A program made the position numbers and the translations under genes. A model generated the notes under the pieces. It was not told the origin of the DNA. It did no database searches and saw nothing but the letters and a program-made list of their open reading frames with translations. A stretch of DNA of 64,000 bases from Terrabacter sp. Root85 (GTDB lineage: Bacteria; Actinomycetota; Actinomycetes; Actinomycetales; Dermatophilaceae), in assembly GCF_001429185.1 (NCBI RefSeq), contig NZ_LMIW01000008.1:248001-312000 (forward strand). The letters run 5' to 3'. Below are positions 8,046 through 16,390 of the stretch, piece by piece (positions within the stretch are counted from its first letter, which is position 1; each line of letters starts with the position of its first letter).

Positions 8046-9635
8046 ATGAAGGCCATGGAAGCGCTGCACGTCTACGACACCACCCTGCGCGACGGCGCCC
8101 AGCAGGAGGGGCTCAACCTCTCGGTGTCGGACAAGCTGGCCATCGCCGGGCTGCTCGACGATCTCGGGGTCGACTTCATCGAGGGCGGCTGGCCCGGAGC
8201 CAACCCGAAGGACACGGAGTTCTTCGAGCGGGCCCGCACCGAGCTCGACCTGCGTCACGCGACCCTCGCCGCCTTCGGGGCCACCCGTCGCGCCGGCGGG
8301 GTCGCGGCGGAGGACCCCCTCGTGCGCGCCCTCGTCGACTCCGAGGCTTCGGTCGTGTGCCTCGTCGCCAAGTCCCACACCGGCCACGTCGAGCGGGCCC
8401 TGCGCACGACGCTCGAGGAGAACCTCGAGATGGTCCGCGACACGGTCGGCCACCTCGTCGGCCAGGGTCGCCGCGTCTTCCTCGACTGCGAGCACTTCTT
8501 CGACGGCTGGCACCTCGACCGCGACTACGCCCTCTCGGTCGTGCGCACCGCGCACGAGGCCGGCGCCGAGGTCGTCGTGCTCTGCGACACCAACGGGGGC
8601 ATGCTCCCGCACCAGGTCGAGGAGGTCGTCGCCGACGTCATCGCCTCGACCGGCGCCCGCGTCGGCGCCCACTGCCACAACGACACCGGCTGCGCGGCCG
8701 CCAACTCCGTCGCGGCCGTCCGGGCCGGGGCGACCCACGTCCAGGGCACCGTCAACGGCTACGGCGAGCGCACCGGCAACGCCGACCTGCTCACGGTCGC
8801 CGCCAACCTCCAGTTCAAGCTGGGGCTCGACGCCATGGAGCCCGACGCGTTCCGCCGGGCCATGCACATCGCGCACGCCATCAGCGAGGTGACCAACGTC
8901 CCCGCCTACAGCCGCCAGCCCTACGTGGGCGCCAGCGCCTTCGCGCACAAGGCCGGTCTCCACGCGAGCGCGCTCAAGGTCGACCCCGACCTCTACCAGC
9001 ACATGGACCCGTCGCTCGTCGGCAACGGCATGCGCACCCTCGTCTCCGACATGGCCGGGCGGGCGAGCATCGAGCTCAAGGCCCGTGAGGCCGGCCTCGA
9101 CCTGTCCGACCGCCCCGACGTCGTCGCCGCCGTGCTCGCCGAGGTCAAGGACCTCGAGCTGCGCGGCTGGACCTTCGACGCCGCAGACGCGACCGTCGAG
9201 CTGATGCTCCGCGAGGCGCTCGAGCCGGGCTGCACCGACTACTTCGAGGTCGAGTCGTGGCGGGTCATCACCGACTCCTCGGGCGAGGGGGACGCGACGT
9301 CCGAGGCGACCGTCAAGCTGCGCGCCGACGGTGCCCGCCTCATCGCGACGGGCGAGGGCAACGGTCCCGTCAACGCGCTCGACCACGCCCTGCGGGAGGC
9401 CCTGGCTCGCGCCTACCCGGAGATCGAGAAGATCGAGCTCATCGACTTCAAGGTGCGCATCCTCGACGCCTCGCACGGCACCGACGCCGTGACGCGCGTG
9501 CTCATCGAGACCTCCGACGGAGAGACGTCGTGGGACACCATCGGTGTGGCCGGCTCGATCCTCGCCGCGTCGTGGCGTGCCCTCACCGACGGCATCGTGC
9601 ACGGTCTGCTGCGTCAGGGTGTCCCGAGGCGCTGA
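8046..9635 (+). CDS. cimA: citramalate synthase
   Basis: About 529 residues of the HMGL-like/LeuA superfamily. The N-terminal DTTLRDGAQQEG metal/substrate motif, the GAHCHNDTGCAAANS motif carrying the metal-binding His residues, and the VQGTVNGYGERTGNADL block are clear, followed by a C-terminal LeuA-type allosteric dimer domain (feedback by isoleucine in the family). Citramalate synthase condenses pyruvate and acetyl-CoA to (R)-citramalate, the threonine-independent entry to isoleucine. Length and motifs fit CimA rather than 2-isopropylmalate synthase. Start could also be the ATG at 8055. The attenuator in front supports the isoleucine role. Its 3' end overlaps convergent bioD by 22 bp. Confidence 0.92.
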   Translation: MKAMEALHVYDTTLRDGAQQEGLNLSVSDKLAIAGLLDDLGVDFIEGGWPGANPKDTEFFERARTELDLRHATLAAFGATRRAGGVAAEDPLVRALVDSEASVVCLVAKSHTGHVERALRTTLEENLEMVRDTVGHLVGQGRRVFLDCEHFFDGWHLDRDYALSVVRTAHEAGAEVVVLCDTNGGMLPHQVEEVVADVIASTGARVGAHCHNDTGCAAANSVAAVRAGATHVQGTVNGYGERTGNADLLTVAANLQFKLGLDAMEPDAFRRAMHIAHAISEVTNVPAYSRQPYVGASAFAHKAGLHASALKVDPDLYQHMDPSLVGNGMRTLVSDMAGRASIELKAREAGLDLSDRPDVVAAVLAEVKDLELRGWTFDAADATVELMLREALEPGCTDYFEVESWRVITDSSGEGDATSEATVKLRADGARLIATGEGNGPVNALDHALREALARAYPEIEKIELIDFKVRILDASHGTDAVTRVLIETSDGETSWDTIGVAGSILAASWRALTDGIVHGLLRQGVPRR

Positions 9636-10318
9636 GCAAGCCCCGGCAGCCAGCCGGGAGCGTCGGCGGCGAAGGTCGCCGCGTCGTGGCGCGGGGCACC
9701 GAGCGGCACGGCGCCGACCAGGCCCTCGGGGAGCGCGCCGAGGTAGTCGCGGTTCGTCGTCTCGATGAGGTCGGGGTGCTCGGGCCACGCGCCGATGACG
9801 ATGCCGAGTGGCCGGACTCCTCTGTGGAACAAGGCTTCTCGCGTCAACATGGTGTGGTTGAGGGTGCCCAGCGCACTGCGGGCCACGACGAGCACGCCGC
9901 TGTCGGGCAGGACCTTCGCGAGGTCGGCCAACGTCTCCCCGGCGTCGGTGAGCTCGACGAGCAGACCGCCCGCGCCCTCGACGACGACGAGGTCGCGGCG
10001 TACGGCCAGGTCCGCGACGCGGGCCACGTGGTCGGCCAGGGTGGGCAGGTCGGCGCCCTCGAGCGCGGCCGCCGGCCTCGGCGCCATGGGCGCCCGAAGG
10101 CGTACGCCCTCGACGACCGCCACGCCCGTCAGGCGCTCCACCTCGGCCATGTCTCCCGGCTCGCCGGGTGCCACCCCGGTCTGCGTGGGTTTGTAGGCCG
10201 TGACGCTGAGCCCCGCGGCTCGTGCCGTGGCGACGACGGCCGCCGTGACGACGGTCTTGCCCACGTCGGTGTCGGTGCCCGTGACGAGGACGACGCGGGG
10301 AAGGTGCGCCTCAGTCAT
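9614..10318 (-). CDS. bioD: dethiobiotin synthetase
   Basis: 234 residues. P-loop VTGTDTDVGKTVV at the N-terminus, the AYKPTQTG carboxylate-binding stretch and VVEGAGGLLV are the standard BioD markers. It carboxylates 7,8-diaminopelargonate to dethiobiotin using ATP. Last gene of the bioB-bioA-bioF-bioD operon; its start overlaps the bioF stop by 8 bp. Confidence 0.95.
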   Translation of the reverse strand: MTEAHLPRVVLVTGTDTDVGKTVVTAAVVATARAAGLSVTAYKPTQTGVAPGEPGDMAEVERLTGVAVVEGVRLRAPMAPRPAAALEGADLPTLADHVARVADLAVRRDLVVVEGAGGLLVELTDAGETLADLAKVLPDSGVLVVARSALGTLNHTMLTREALFHRGVRPLGIVIGAWPEHPDLIETTNRDYLGALPEGLVGAVPLGAPRHDAATFAADAPGWLPGLAQRLGTP

Positions 10319-11609
10319 CGTCGCCGTGCGGTGGGATGGACCCGAGTGGCGAGGGTGGTGCCGGTGGTTGCACACCCTCGACGGCCGCGACCGACGGGAG
10401 GCCACGGACGGGGGAGGGAGCGTCCCCTGCCCGTGGCCCCTCGACGGTAGCGGGGTCGGGAGCCCCGCCGTGAATCGCGGCCGCCCGGGCCACGAGTCGG
10501 GCGGCCGCGTAGAGGTCGTCGCCGGACAGGTCGGCACGGGCCGTGACACGGAGGCGGGACACGCCGTCGGGCACGCTCGGTGGCCGGAAGCAGCCGACGA
10601 GGACACCCTGGGCGCGCAGGTCGAGGGCCGCGGCGACGGCGCTCTCGGGCGACGGCATCGGCAGCGACTGGACGGCTCCGGCCGCCTGATGGATGCCACA
10701 GATCGCCGCGATGGTGCCGGCGTTGGCGCGGACCGCGGCCGCCAGGCTCGGGTCGTCCGCGACGAGGCCCGCGGCGGCGCAGGCTGCGGCCGCCGACGCG
10801 GGCGCGAGCCCGGTGTCGAAGATGAAGCTGCGCGCGGTGTTGACGAGGTGGTGGCGCACCGTGGTCGGGCCGAGCACCGCACCGCCCTGGGATCCCAGCG
10901 CCTTCGAGAGGGTCAGGGTCACGACGACGTCGCGGGCCCCGTCGAGGCCGAGCTCGTGGACGAGGCCGCGGCCGTGACCGGCCACCCCGATGCCGTGCGC
11001 CTCGTCGACGACGAGCAGGGCGCCGTGACGGTGGCAGACCTCCACGAGCGCGCGCAGGGGCGCGGCATCGCCGAGGACGGAGTAGATCGACTCGACGGCG
11101 ACGAGGACCCGCCGATCGGGCCGCGCTGCGAGCTCGCGGTCGAGGGCTGCGGCGTCGTTGTGGGCGAACGTGGCGTAGGGGACCCGGGACATCCGGGCGG
11201 CGTCGTGGAGGGAGGCGTGCGCGTGGGCGTCGAGAAGGATCTCGGCACCCCGCCCACTCAGCGCGGTCAGCACCCCGAGGTTGGCGGCATACCCCGTCGA
11301 GAAGGCGAGCGCGCTCGCCTGGCCCGTGAGGCGGCACAGGGCGGCCTCGAGATCACGGTGGACGGGAAGGGTGCCGCTGACGAGCCGGCTCGCCGTCGCC
11401 GAGGCTCCGTAGCGCTCCAGCGCCTCGTGGGCGGCCGCCACGACACGGTCGTCGCGGGACAGGCCGAGGTAGTCGTTGGAGGCGAGGTCGAGCGGGTCAC
11501 GCGACCCGCGCCGCGGACCGCCCAGACGCAGGACGGGGTCGAAGCGCTCGGTGCTGCGCTCGGCCCGCAGGTCGGAGCGCTCCGCCAGCCACGCGTCCCA
11601 GGTGCTCAT
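10311..11609 (-). CDS. bioF: 8-amino-7-oxononanoate synthase
   Basis: 432 residues, PLP-dependent alpha-oxoamine synthase. The PLP lysine lies in [15 protein letters not shown], and the [13 protein letters not shown] and [11 protein letters not shown] motifs are present. It condenses pimeloyl thioester with alanine. Slightly long at the C-terminus, where about 40 Pro/Ala-rich residues follow the folded part. Overlaps bioA by ATGA, indicating coupling. Confidence 0.95.
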   Translation of the reverse strand: MSTWDAWLAERSDLRAERSTERFDPVLRLGGPRRGSRDPLDLASNDYLGLSRDDRVVAAAHEALERYGASATASRLVSGTLPVHRDLEAALCRLTGQASALAFSTGYAANLGVLTALSGRGAEILLDAHAHASLHDAARMSRVPYATFAHNDAAALDRELAARPDRRVLVAVESIYSVLGDAAPLRALVEVCHRHGALLVVDEAHGIGVAGHGRGLVHELGLDGARDVVVTLTLSKALGSQGGAVLGPTTVRHHLVNTARSFIFDTGLAPASAAAACAAAGLVADDPSLAAAVRANAGTIAAICGIHQAAGAVQSLPMPSPESAVAAALDLRAQGVLVGCFRPPSVPDGVSRLRVTARADLSGDDLYAAARLVARAAAIHGGAPDPATVEGPRAGDAPSPVRGLPSVAAVEGVQPPAPPSPLGSIPPHGDDD

Positions 11610-12946
11610 CCGTGGACCTCTGCAACGGCGCCGACGACCCCTTCGGCGATGACACGGACGTCGTCATCCGTGCAGACGTAGGGCGGCATCGTGTAGACGA
11701 GGTCCCGGAAGGGGCGCACCCAGACACCACGCCGCAGTGCTGCGCGGGTGACGCGGGCGACGTCGACGGGCGACGTCAGCTGAACGACGCCGACGGCTCC
11801 GAGGGTGCGCACGTCGGCGACGTGGGGGAGTGACGCCGCGGGAGAGAGGTGCTCGGCGAGAAGGCGTCCGACGCGGGGGACCTGGTCCTTCCACGTCGCC
11901 TCGACGAGCTCGACGGAGGCATTGGCCACGGCGCAGGCGAGCGGGTTGGCCATGAAGGTCGGGCCGTGTAGGAGGGCTCGGAACGCCGATCTGGTGATCG
12001 CGTCTCCGACCTCGCGCGTCATGAGCACCGCTGCGAGAGAGAGGTATCCACCGGTCAGAGCCTTGCCGACGCAGATCACGTCGGGGGCGACGTCGGCCCA
12101 CTCCGAGGCGAAGAGGCGACCGGTGCGACCGAAGCCGGTCGCGATCTCGTCGACGACGAGGAGCAGACCGTGGTCGTCGGCGACCTCGCGCAGCACCCGC
12201 AGGCAGTCGGGGTGGTAGACGTGCATGCCGCCGGCGCCCTGGAGGACCGGTTCGACGACGACGGCGGCGAGCTCGTCGGTGTGGGTCTGCGCGAGGAGGC
12301 GCACCTCGGCCGTCCAGAGGTCGAGAGCGGAGCGGTCCGTCTCCCAACGGTCCTCGCCGGTGGGCGTGGTGACGAGGCGTGCGGCCGGGGGCCTCGGGGC
12401 GAAGACCTGCCGGGCCAGGGCGCCCGGGAAGGCCGAGTGCATGCCGTCGACGGGGTCGCACACGCTCATCGCGGCGAAGGTGTCACCGTGGTAGCCACCG
12501 CGCACGGTGAGGAAACGCTGGCGGTCGGGGCGTCCGCGCGCGGCCTGGTACTGCAGGGCCAGCTTGAGGGCGACCTCGACCGAGACCGAGCCGGAGTCGG
12601 CGAAGAAGACGTGGGCCATCGGGCCGGGGGCCATCGTCGTGAGGCGTTCGGCGAGCCGGACCGCGGGCTCGTGCGTCAGTCCGCCGAACATGACGTGGCT
12701 GAAACGGTCGACCTGCTCGTGGGCCGCGGCGTCCAGGACCGGGTTGCGGTACCCGTGGACGGCGCACCACCAGGAGGCCATCGCGTCGACGGCCTCGAAC
12801 TGCTCGCCGTCGGGGGCCGTGAGGGACAGCCGCACGCCCGAGGCGCCCTCGACGGCATACGGCTCGGGTCCGTCGAGCGGGGCATAGGGGTGCCAGACGA
12901 GCCCGCGGTCACGGGCGGCGAGCGGCGATCCCGGGGCTTCAGGCAT
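11606..12946 (-). CDS. bioA: adenosylmethionine-8-amino-7-oxononanoate aminotransferase
   Basis: 446 residues, class III PLP aminotransferase. The LVWHPYAPL start motif typical of BioA, the [24 protein letters not shown] and the PLP-lysine motif [12 protein letters not shown] are all present. Converts KAPA to DAPA using S-adenosylmethionine. Its start overlaps the bioB stop by 8 bp. Confidence 0.95.
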   Translation of the reverse strand: MPEAPGSPLAARDRGLVWHPYAPLDGPEPYAVEGASGVRLSLTAPDGEQFEAVDAMASWWCAVHGYRNPVLDAAAHEQVDRFSHVMFGGLTHEPAVRLAERLTTMAPGPMAHVFFADSGSVSVEVALKLALQYQAARGRPDRQRFLTVRGGYHGDTFAAMSVCDPVDGMHSAFPGALARQVFAPRPPAARLVTTPTGEDRWETDRSALDLWTAEVRLLAQTHTDELAAVVVEPVLQGAGGMHVYHPDCLRVLREVADDHGLLLVVDEIATGFGRTGRLFASEWADVAPDVICVGKALTGGYLSLAAVLMTREVGDAITRSAFRALLHGPTFMANPLACAVANASVELVEATWKDQVPRVGRLLAEHLSPAASLPHVADVRTLGAVGVVQLTSPVDVARVTRAALRRGVWVRPFRDLVYTMPPYVCTDDDVRVIAEGVVGAVAEVHG

Positions 12947-14015
12947 TGGCGGGAAGGTCCGTGCCGGCCCCCCGACGCCGCTTCGCCGGGTCGTGCGTGG
13001 CGATGGGGACGCCGCTCGGGACGGAGGTGTGCTCGTCGGCGCCGAGGACGACGAAGCCGTGGTCGCGGATCAGCTCGAGGTCGGCCTCGGCGGCCTGGCC
13101 CTCGGACGTCAGGTAGTCGCCGAGGAAGATCGAGTTGGCGACGTGGAGGGCCAGGCCCTGGAGTGAGCGGAGATGCATCTCGCGACCTCCGGCGATGCGG
13201 ATCTCCTTGTCCGGGTTCACGATCCGCGCCATCGCGAGGATGCGCAGGCAGCGTCCGGGGGTGAGATCCCACGTGCCCTCGAGCGGCGTGCCGTCGAAGG
13301 GCATGAGGAAGTTGACGGGGATCGAGTCCGACCCGAGGTCGCGGAGGGCGAAGAGGGCCTCGACGAGCTGGTCGTCGGTCTCGCCGAGGCCGGCGATGAG
13401 GCCCGAGCACGGTGACAGACCGGCGTCCTTGGCCTTGGTCACCGTGTCGACGCGGTCCGCGTACGTGTGGCTCGTGACGATGTCGTCGTGGTGCGACTCG
13501 GCCGTGTTGATGTTGTGGTTGTAGGCGTCGACGCCGGCCTCTCGCAGCCGCTCGGCCTGCCCGTCCTTGAGCAGCCCGAGGCAGGCGCAGACCTCGACGT
13601 CAGGGTGCTCCTGCTTGAGCGCGCCGACCATCCCGGCCACGCGCTCGACGTCGCGGTCGGTGGGGCCGCGTCCGCTGGAGACCATGCAGATCCGGGTCGC
13701 GCCGCCGCGCAGTCCGGCGGCCGCCTGCTCGATGGCCTCGTCGGGCTTCAGCCAGGTGTACTTGAGGATGTCCGCCTGCGAGCCGAGTCGCTGGGAGCAG
13801 TAGTGGCAGTCCTCGGGGCAGAGGCCCGACTTGAGGTTGACGAGGTAGTTGACCTTGACGGTGTTGCCGAAGTGCTTGCGGCGCAGGCGTGCCGCGGCCG
13901 CGACGACGGCCAGCAGCTCCTCGTCGGTGGCGCGCAGGACGTCGAGGGCGTCGTCGGTGCTCGCGGGGGTGCCGGCGAGGACGGCATCGGCGAGATCGTC
14001 GAATCGGCGGGTCAT
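12939..14015 (-). CDS. bioB: biotin synthase
   Basis: 358-residue radical SAM enzyme with the [4Fe-4S] motif CPEDCHYC; the conserved [17 protein letters not shown] and [10 protein letters not shown] blocks complete the BioB signature. Start set at ATG preceded by AAGGAG; a longer in-frame start exists 12 codons upstream but would lie inside the operator. First gene of the biotin operon, directly downstream of two BioQ-type operators. The C-terminal 20-30 residues are basic and variable. Confidence 0.95.
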   Translation of the reverse strand: MTRRFDDLADAVLAGTPASTDDALDVLRATDEELLAVVAAAARLRRKHFGNTVKVNYLVNLKSGLCPEDCHYCSQRLGSQADILKYTWLKPDEAIEQAAAGLRGGATRICMVSSGRGPTDRDVERVAGMVGALKQEHPDVEVCACLGLLKDGQAERLREAGVDAYNHNINTAESHHDDIVTSHTYADRVDTVTKAKDAGLSPCSGLIAGLGETDDQLVEALFALRDLGSDSIPVNFLMPFDGTPLEGTWDLTPGRCLRILAMARIVNPDKEIRIAGGREMHLRSLQGLALHVANSIFLGDYLTSEGQAAEADLELIRDHGFVVLGADEHTSVPSGVPIATHDPAKRRRGAGTDLPANA

Positions 14016-14037
14016 GCGGGCTCCTTGCGCGCGGCGT

Positions 14038-14066
14038 TGAACGGTGTTCAACTTGAACGGTGTTCA
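14038..14066. promoter_or_regulatory. two tandem BioQ-type operators
   Basis: TGAACGGTGTTCA occurs twice, at 14038-14050 and 14054-14066 (16-bp period), between divergent bioB and the TetR-family gene. Each is a TGAAC-N3-GTTCA palindrome, the form reported for actinobacterial BioQ sites. Placement between the two starts suggests joint repression of the bio operon and autoregulation. Confidence 0.8.
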
Positions 14067-14116
14067 GTATGCCGAGTCGCTAGGCTCGGCTGTCAACGCG
14101 GGTCCGCCGGACCCGC

Positions 14117-14713
14117 ATGCCGAGGGCAGGGGAGCGTGTGGCACTCAGTCGGGAGCAGGTCGTGGCGACCGCCGTCGACCTGCTGCGGCGCTACGGGCTC
14201 GGTGACCTGTCGATGCGTCGTCTCGCCCGCGAGCTCGGCGTCGCGCCCGGCGCCCTCTACTGGCACGTGGCGAACAAGCAGGAGCTGCTCGTCGAGGTGG
14301 CCGACGTGCTCCTCGCCGAGATCCCACTGCCGACGGGCGACCGCCCGCCGGCCGAGGCGCTCGCGGGCCTGGCCGTCGACGTCCGCGACGCGCTCGTGCA
14401 GGTGCCGGATGCTGCCGACGTGGTCGGGCTCGCGTATGCCGTCGAGCCGGGTGCCGCGCGGGCGCTCCGCGAGCTCGCCCGGCTCGTCCACGACACCGGC
14501 GCACCGGCGTCCGAGCGCGACGAGGTGGCGGCACTCGTCGTGCACCACATCCTGGGATCCGTTGCGGGGCAGCAGGATCGAGCACTCGCGGCATCGGTCG
14601 ATCCCGACCTGCCGGCGCCGGACGCGACGACCGAAGCCAAAGCCTTCGAGGTCGGACTCGCCGTCATCGTCCGGGGTCTCGCGGGCTCAGGCCAGGCGCT
14701 CGGGACATCGTAA
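14117..14713 (+). CDS. bioQ: TetR-family biotin regulator BioQ
   Basis: About 198 residues. N-terminal TetR helix-turn-helix (LSREQVVATAVDLLRRYG, then LGVAPGALYWHVANKQEL), followed by a helical ligand domain. The divergent position next to bioB with intervening TGAAC-N3-GTTCA operators identifies it as BioQ. Start is either this ATG or a GTG at 14138 that has AGGGGAG three bases upstream; the N-terminal PRAGER stretch is common in TetR proteins and favours the longer form. Confidence 0.85.
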   Translation: MPRAGERVALSREQVVATAVDLLRRYGLGDLSMRRLARELGVAPGALYWHVANKQELLVEVADVLLAEIPLPTGDRPPAEALAGLAVDVRDALVQVPDAADVVGLAYAVEPGAARALRELARLVHDTGAPASERDEVAALVVHHILGSVAGQQDRALAASVDPDLPAPDATTEAKAFEVGLAVIVRGLAGSGQALGTS

Positions 14714-14743
14714 GTGCTGGGCGGTCCAGGCCCCGCCCAGCAC
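14714..14743 (+). terminator. bioQ terminator
   Basis: Perfect 11-bp stem GTGCTGGGCGG/CCGCCCAGCAC with an 8-nt loop starts one base after the stop codon. A second smaller hairpin CCACCC/GGGTGG (14743-14761) follows. No U tract. Confidence 0.6.
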
Positions 14744-14889
14744 CACCCCCTGAAAGGGTGGAGATCGTCGACGCGCGTGCCTGGACCTTCGCCGACACCC
14801 TTCAGAGCACGCGGGGTAGCGCCTGATACGCCGCACATGACTTTTTCTCCACGCCCCTGCCCGACACCCGGTCTTGGCATGCTGGTGCG

Positions 14890-15279
14890 ATGCCGCTACG
14901 TACGACGAAGCACTGGTTCGGCGTCGTGCTCGACGCTCCCGACGCGTCCGCCCTGGCGCACTTCTACGAGCGCCTGCTCGGCTGGACGCTCTACAAGGAC
15001 ACCCCGGGCTGGGCGACGCTCGCACCCTCGGAGACCCACGGCTACAACCTCTCGTTCCAGACCGAGCCGAACTACGTGCGACCGGTCTGGCCCAGTGAGC
15101 CGGGGAAGCCGATCATGATGCTCCACCTCGACCTCGAGGTGGACGATCTCGACGCGGCCGTGGCATACGCCGTCGAGGTCGGGGCGGAGCTCGCTGAGCT
15201 CCAGCCCCAGCAGGACGTGCGGGTGCTGCTCGACCCTGCCGGCCATCCGTTCTGCCTCTACGTCGACGACTCCGACTGA
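14890..15279 (+). CDS. VOC-family (glyoxalase/bleomycin-resistance-fold) protein
   Basis: 129 residues with the two beta-alpha-beta-beta-beta halves of a vicinal-oxygen-chelate protein: HWFGVVLDAPDASALAHFYE at the start, MLHLDLEVDDLDAAVAYA in the middle and LLDPAGHPFCLY near the end. Possible metal ligands are the early His and the Glu/Asp of the later strands. Single-domain members are often unassigned dioxygenase- or glyoxalase-like proteins, so no substrate is given. CATGCT six bases before the ATG may be a -10 element of a leaderless mRNA. Confidence 0.8.
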   Translation: MPLRTTKHWFGVVLDAPDASALAHFYERLLGWTLYKDTPGWATLAPSETHGYNLSFQTEPNYVRPVWPSEPGKPIMMLHLDLEVDDLDAAVAYAVEVGAELAELQPQQDVRVLLDPAGHPFCLYVDDSD

Positions 15280-15351
15280 CGCGGATTTCGCTCTGCGCGA
15301 GCCGAATCGGCTGTGGACAGGTCTAGTCGGGAACGTGCGACGCGGGTAGAA

Positions 15352-15367
15352 TCGAACACGTGTTCTG
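15352..15367. promoter_or_regulatory. left half-restored SOS (LexA) box at IS junction
   Basis: TCGAACACGTGTTCTG keeps 14 of 16 positions of the actinobacterial LexA consensus TCGAAC-N4-GTTCGA; only the last positions are replaced by IS sequence. A TAGAAT -10-like element (15347-15352) overlaps its left side. It now lies directly in front of the transposase gene. Confidence 0.6.
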
Positions 15368-16368
15368 CATATCTGCTTGGGTGAAGTAGGATCTGTGGAT
15401 GACCGCGAATCCGGTTCGGGAAGTGGACTACCCGTCCACCTACCAGCAGCTGCTGGAGTGGTTCCCGGACGACCAGTCCTGCCTGGACTACCTGGCCGGA
15501 CTGCGCTGGCCCGACGGATTCGTGTGCCCGAAGTGCGAAGCCACTGAGTTCTGGCGCACCGGTGCCGGGCTGTGGATGTGCCGGGCCTGCGGGCGGCGCA
15601 CGTCGGTCACCGCGGGAACGATCTTCGACCGGACGCGGACGCCGTTGTCGACCTGGTTCGCGGCGATCTGGTTCCTGACCTCGCAGAAGAACGGGATGTC
15701 CGCACTCGGCCTGCAACGGCTCCTCGGGTTCGGCTCCTACGAGACGGCGTGGGCCTGGATGCACAAGCTGCGCCGGGCGATGGTCCGCCCGGAGCGGGAC
15801 AAGCTGTCCGGGATCGTGGAGCTCGACGAGACGATGATCGGCGGCGTCACCCGCGGCCGGACGGGCGGCTACGGCGACAAGGTCGCGGTCATGATCGCCA
15901 TAGAACACAACGAAACCCGCCGCCTGGGCCGAGTCCGGCTCGGCGTCGCCACCCAGCCCGGAACCACCGAGCTGGTCGACTTCGCCACCCGGGTCATCGA
16001 GCCCGGATCAACGATCCGCACCGACGGCGCCCGCACCCTGCGCCGGCTCGCCGACCTCGGCTACACCCACGAGTTCACCCTCGGCTACTCCGCGCCCGAC
16101 AAGGCCAGCGTGCTGCCCGGAGTGCACCTGGTGGCCTCACTGCTCAAGCGCTGGCTGATCGGCACCCTGCACTTCCGCGTCGAGGAGGCACACCTGCCCT
16201 ACTACCTCGACGAGTACACCTTCCGGTTCAACCGCCGCAACGCGAAGTCACGAGGACTGCTCTTCTATCGGCTGCTCGAGCAAGCCGTCGACACCGACCC
16301 GCACCCGCTGAAGGGCCTGCTCAAGCCAGAAACCGGCATACCGGACTTCACCTAAGCAGATATGCAGA
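15364..16368 (+). mobile_element. IS1595-family insertion sequence, complete
   Basis: 1005-bp element bounded by 24-bp terminal inverted repeats (15364-15387 and 16345-16368; 23 of 24 match, beginning TCTGCATATC). It is flanked by the 8-bp direct repeat ACACGTGT (15356-15363 and 16369-16376), the target-duplication length usual for IS1595. Because the duplicated bases are the centre of a palindrome, 6- to 12-bp readings are also consistent. One intact transposase frame, perfect ends and a clean duplication suggest a recent, possibly active copy. Confidence 0.9.
15399..16355 (+). CDS. IS1595-family (ISXO2-like) transposase
   Basis: 318 residues. An N-terminal zinc ribbon (CPKCE, about residue 46, then CRACG, about residue 66) is followed by the ISXO2-like DDE nuclease domain: first Asp in VELDETMIGG, second in IRTDGARTL, and the third acidic position in YYLDEYTFRFNRRNA. 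Complete, uninterrupted, and its stop codon lies inside the right inverted repeat, as in other IS1595 members. Confidence 0.93.
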   Translation: MTANPVREVDYPSTYQQLLEWFPDDQSCLDYLAGLRWPDGFVCPKCEATEFWRTGAGLWMCRACGRRTSVTAGTIFDRTRTPLSTWFAAIWFLTSQKNGMSALGLQRLLGFGSYETAWAWMHKLRRAMVRPERDKLSGIVELDETMIGGVTRGRTGGYGDKVAVMIAIEHNETRRLGRVRLGVATQPGTTELVDFATRVIEPGSTIRTDGARTLRRLADLGYTHEFTLGYSAPDKASVLPGVHLVASLLKRWLIGTLHFRVEEAHLPYYLDEYTFRFNRRNAKSRGLLFYRLLEQAVDTDPHPLKGLLKPETGIPDFT

Positions 16369-16380
16369 ACACGTGTTCGA
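16365..16380. promoter_or_regulatory. right half-restored SOS (LexA) box
   Basis: CAGAACACGTGTTCGA retains the core and right arm of a TCGAAC-N4-GTTCGA LexA site. It lies 11 bp upstream of the DUF222/HNH start. Before the insertion the site would have read TCGAACACGTGTTCGA, a perfect match to the consensus. Confidence 0.65.
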
Positions 16381-16390
16381 AGGTGTGGCG

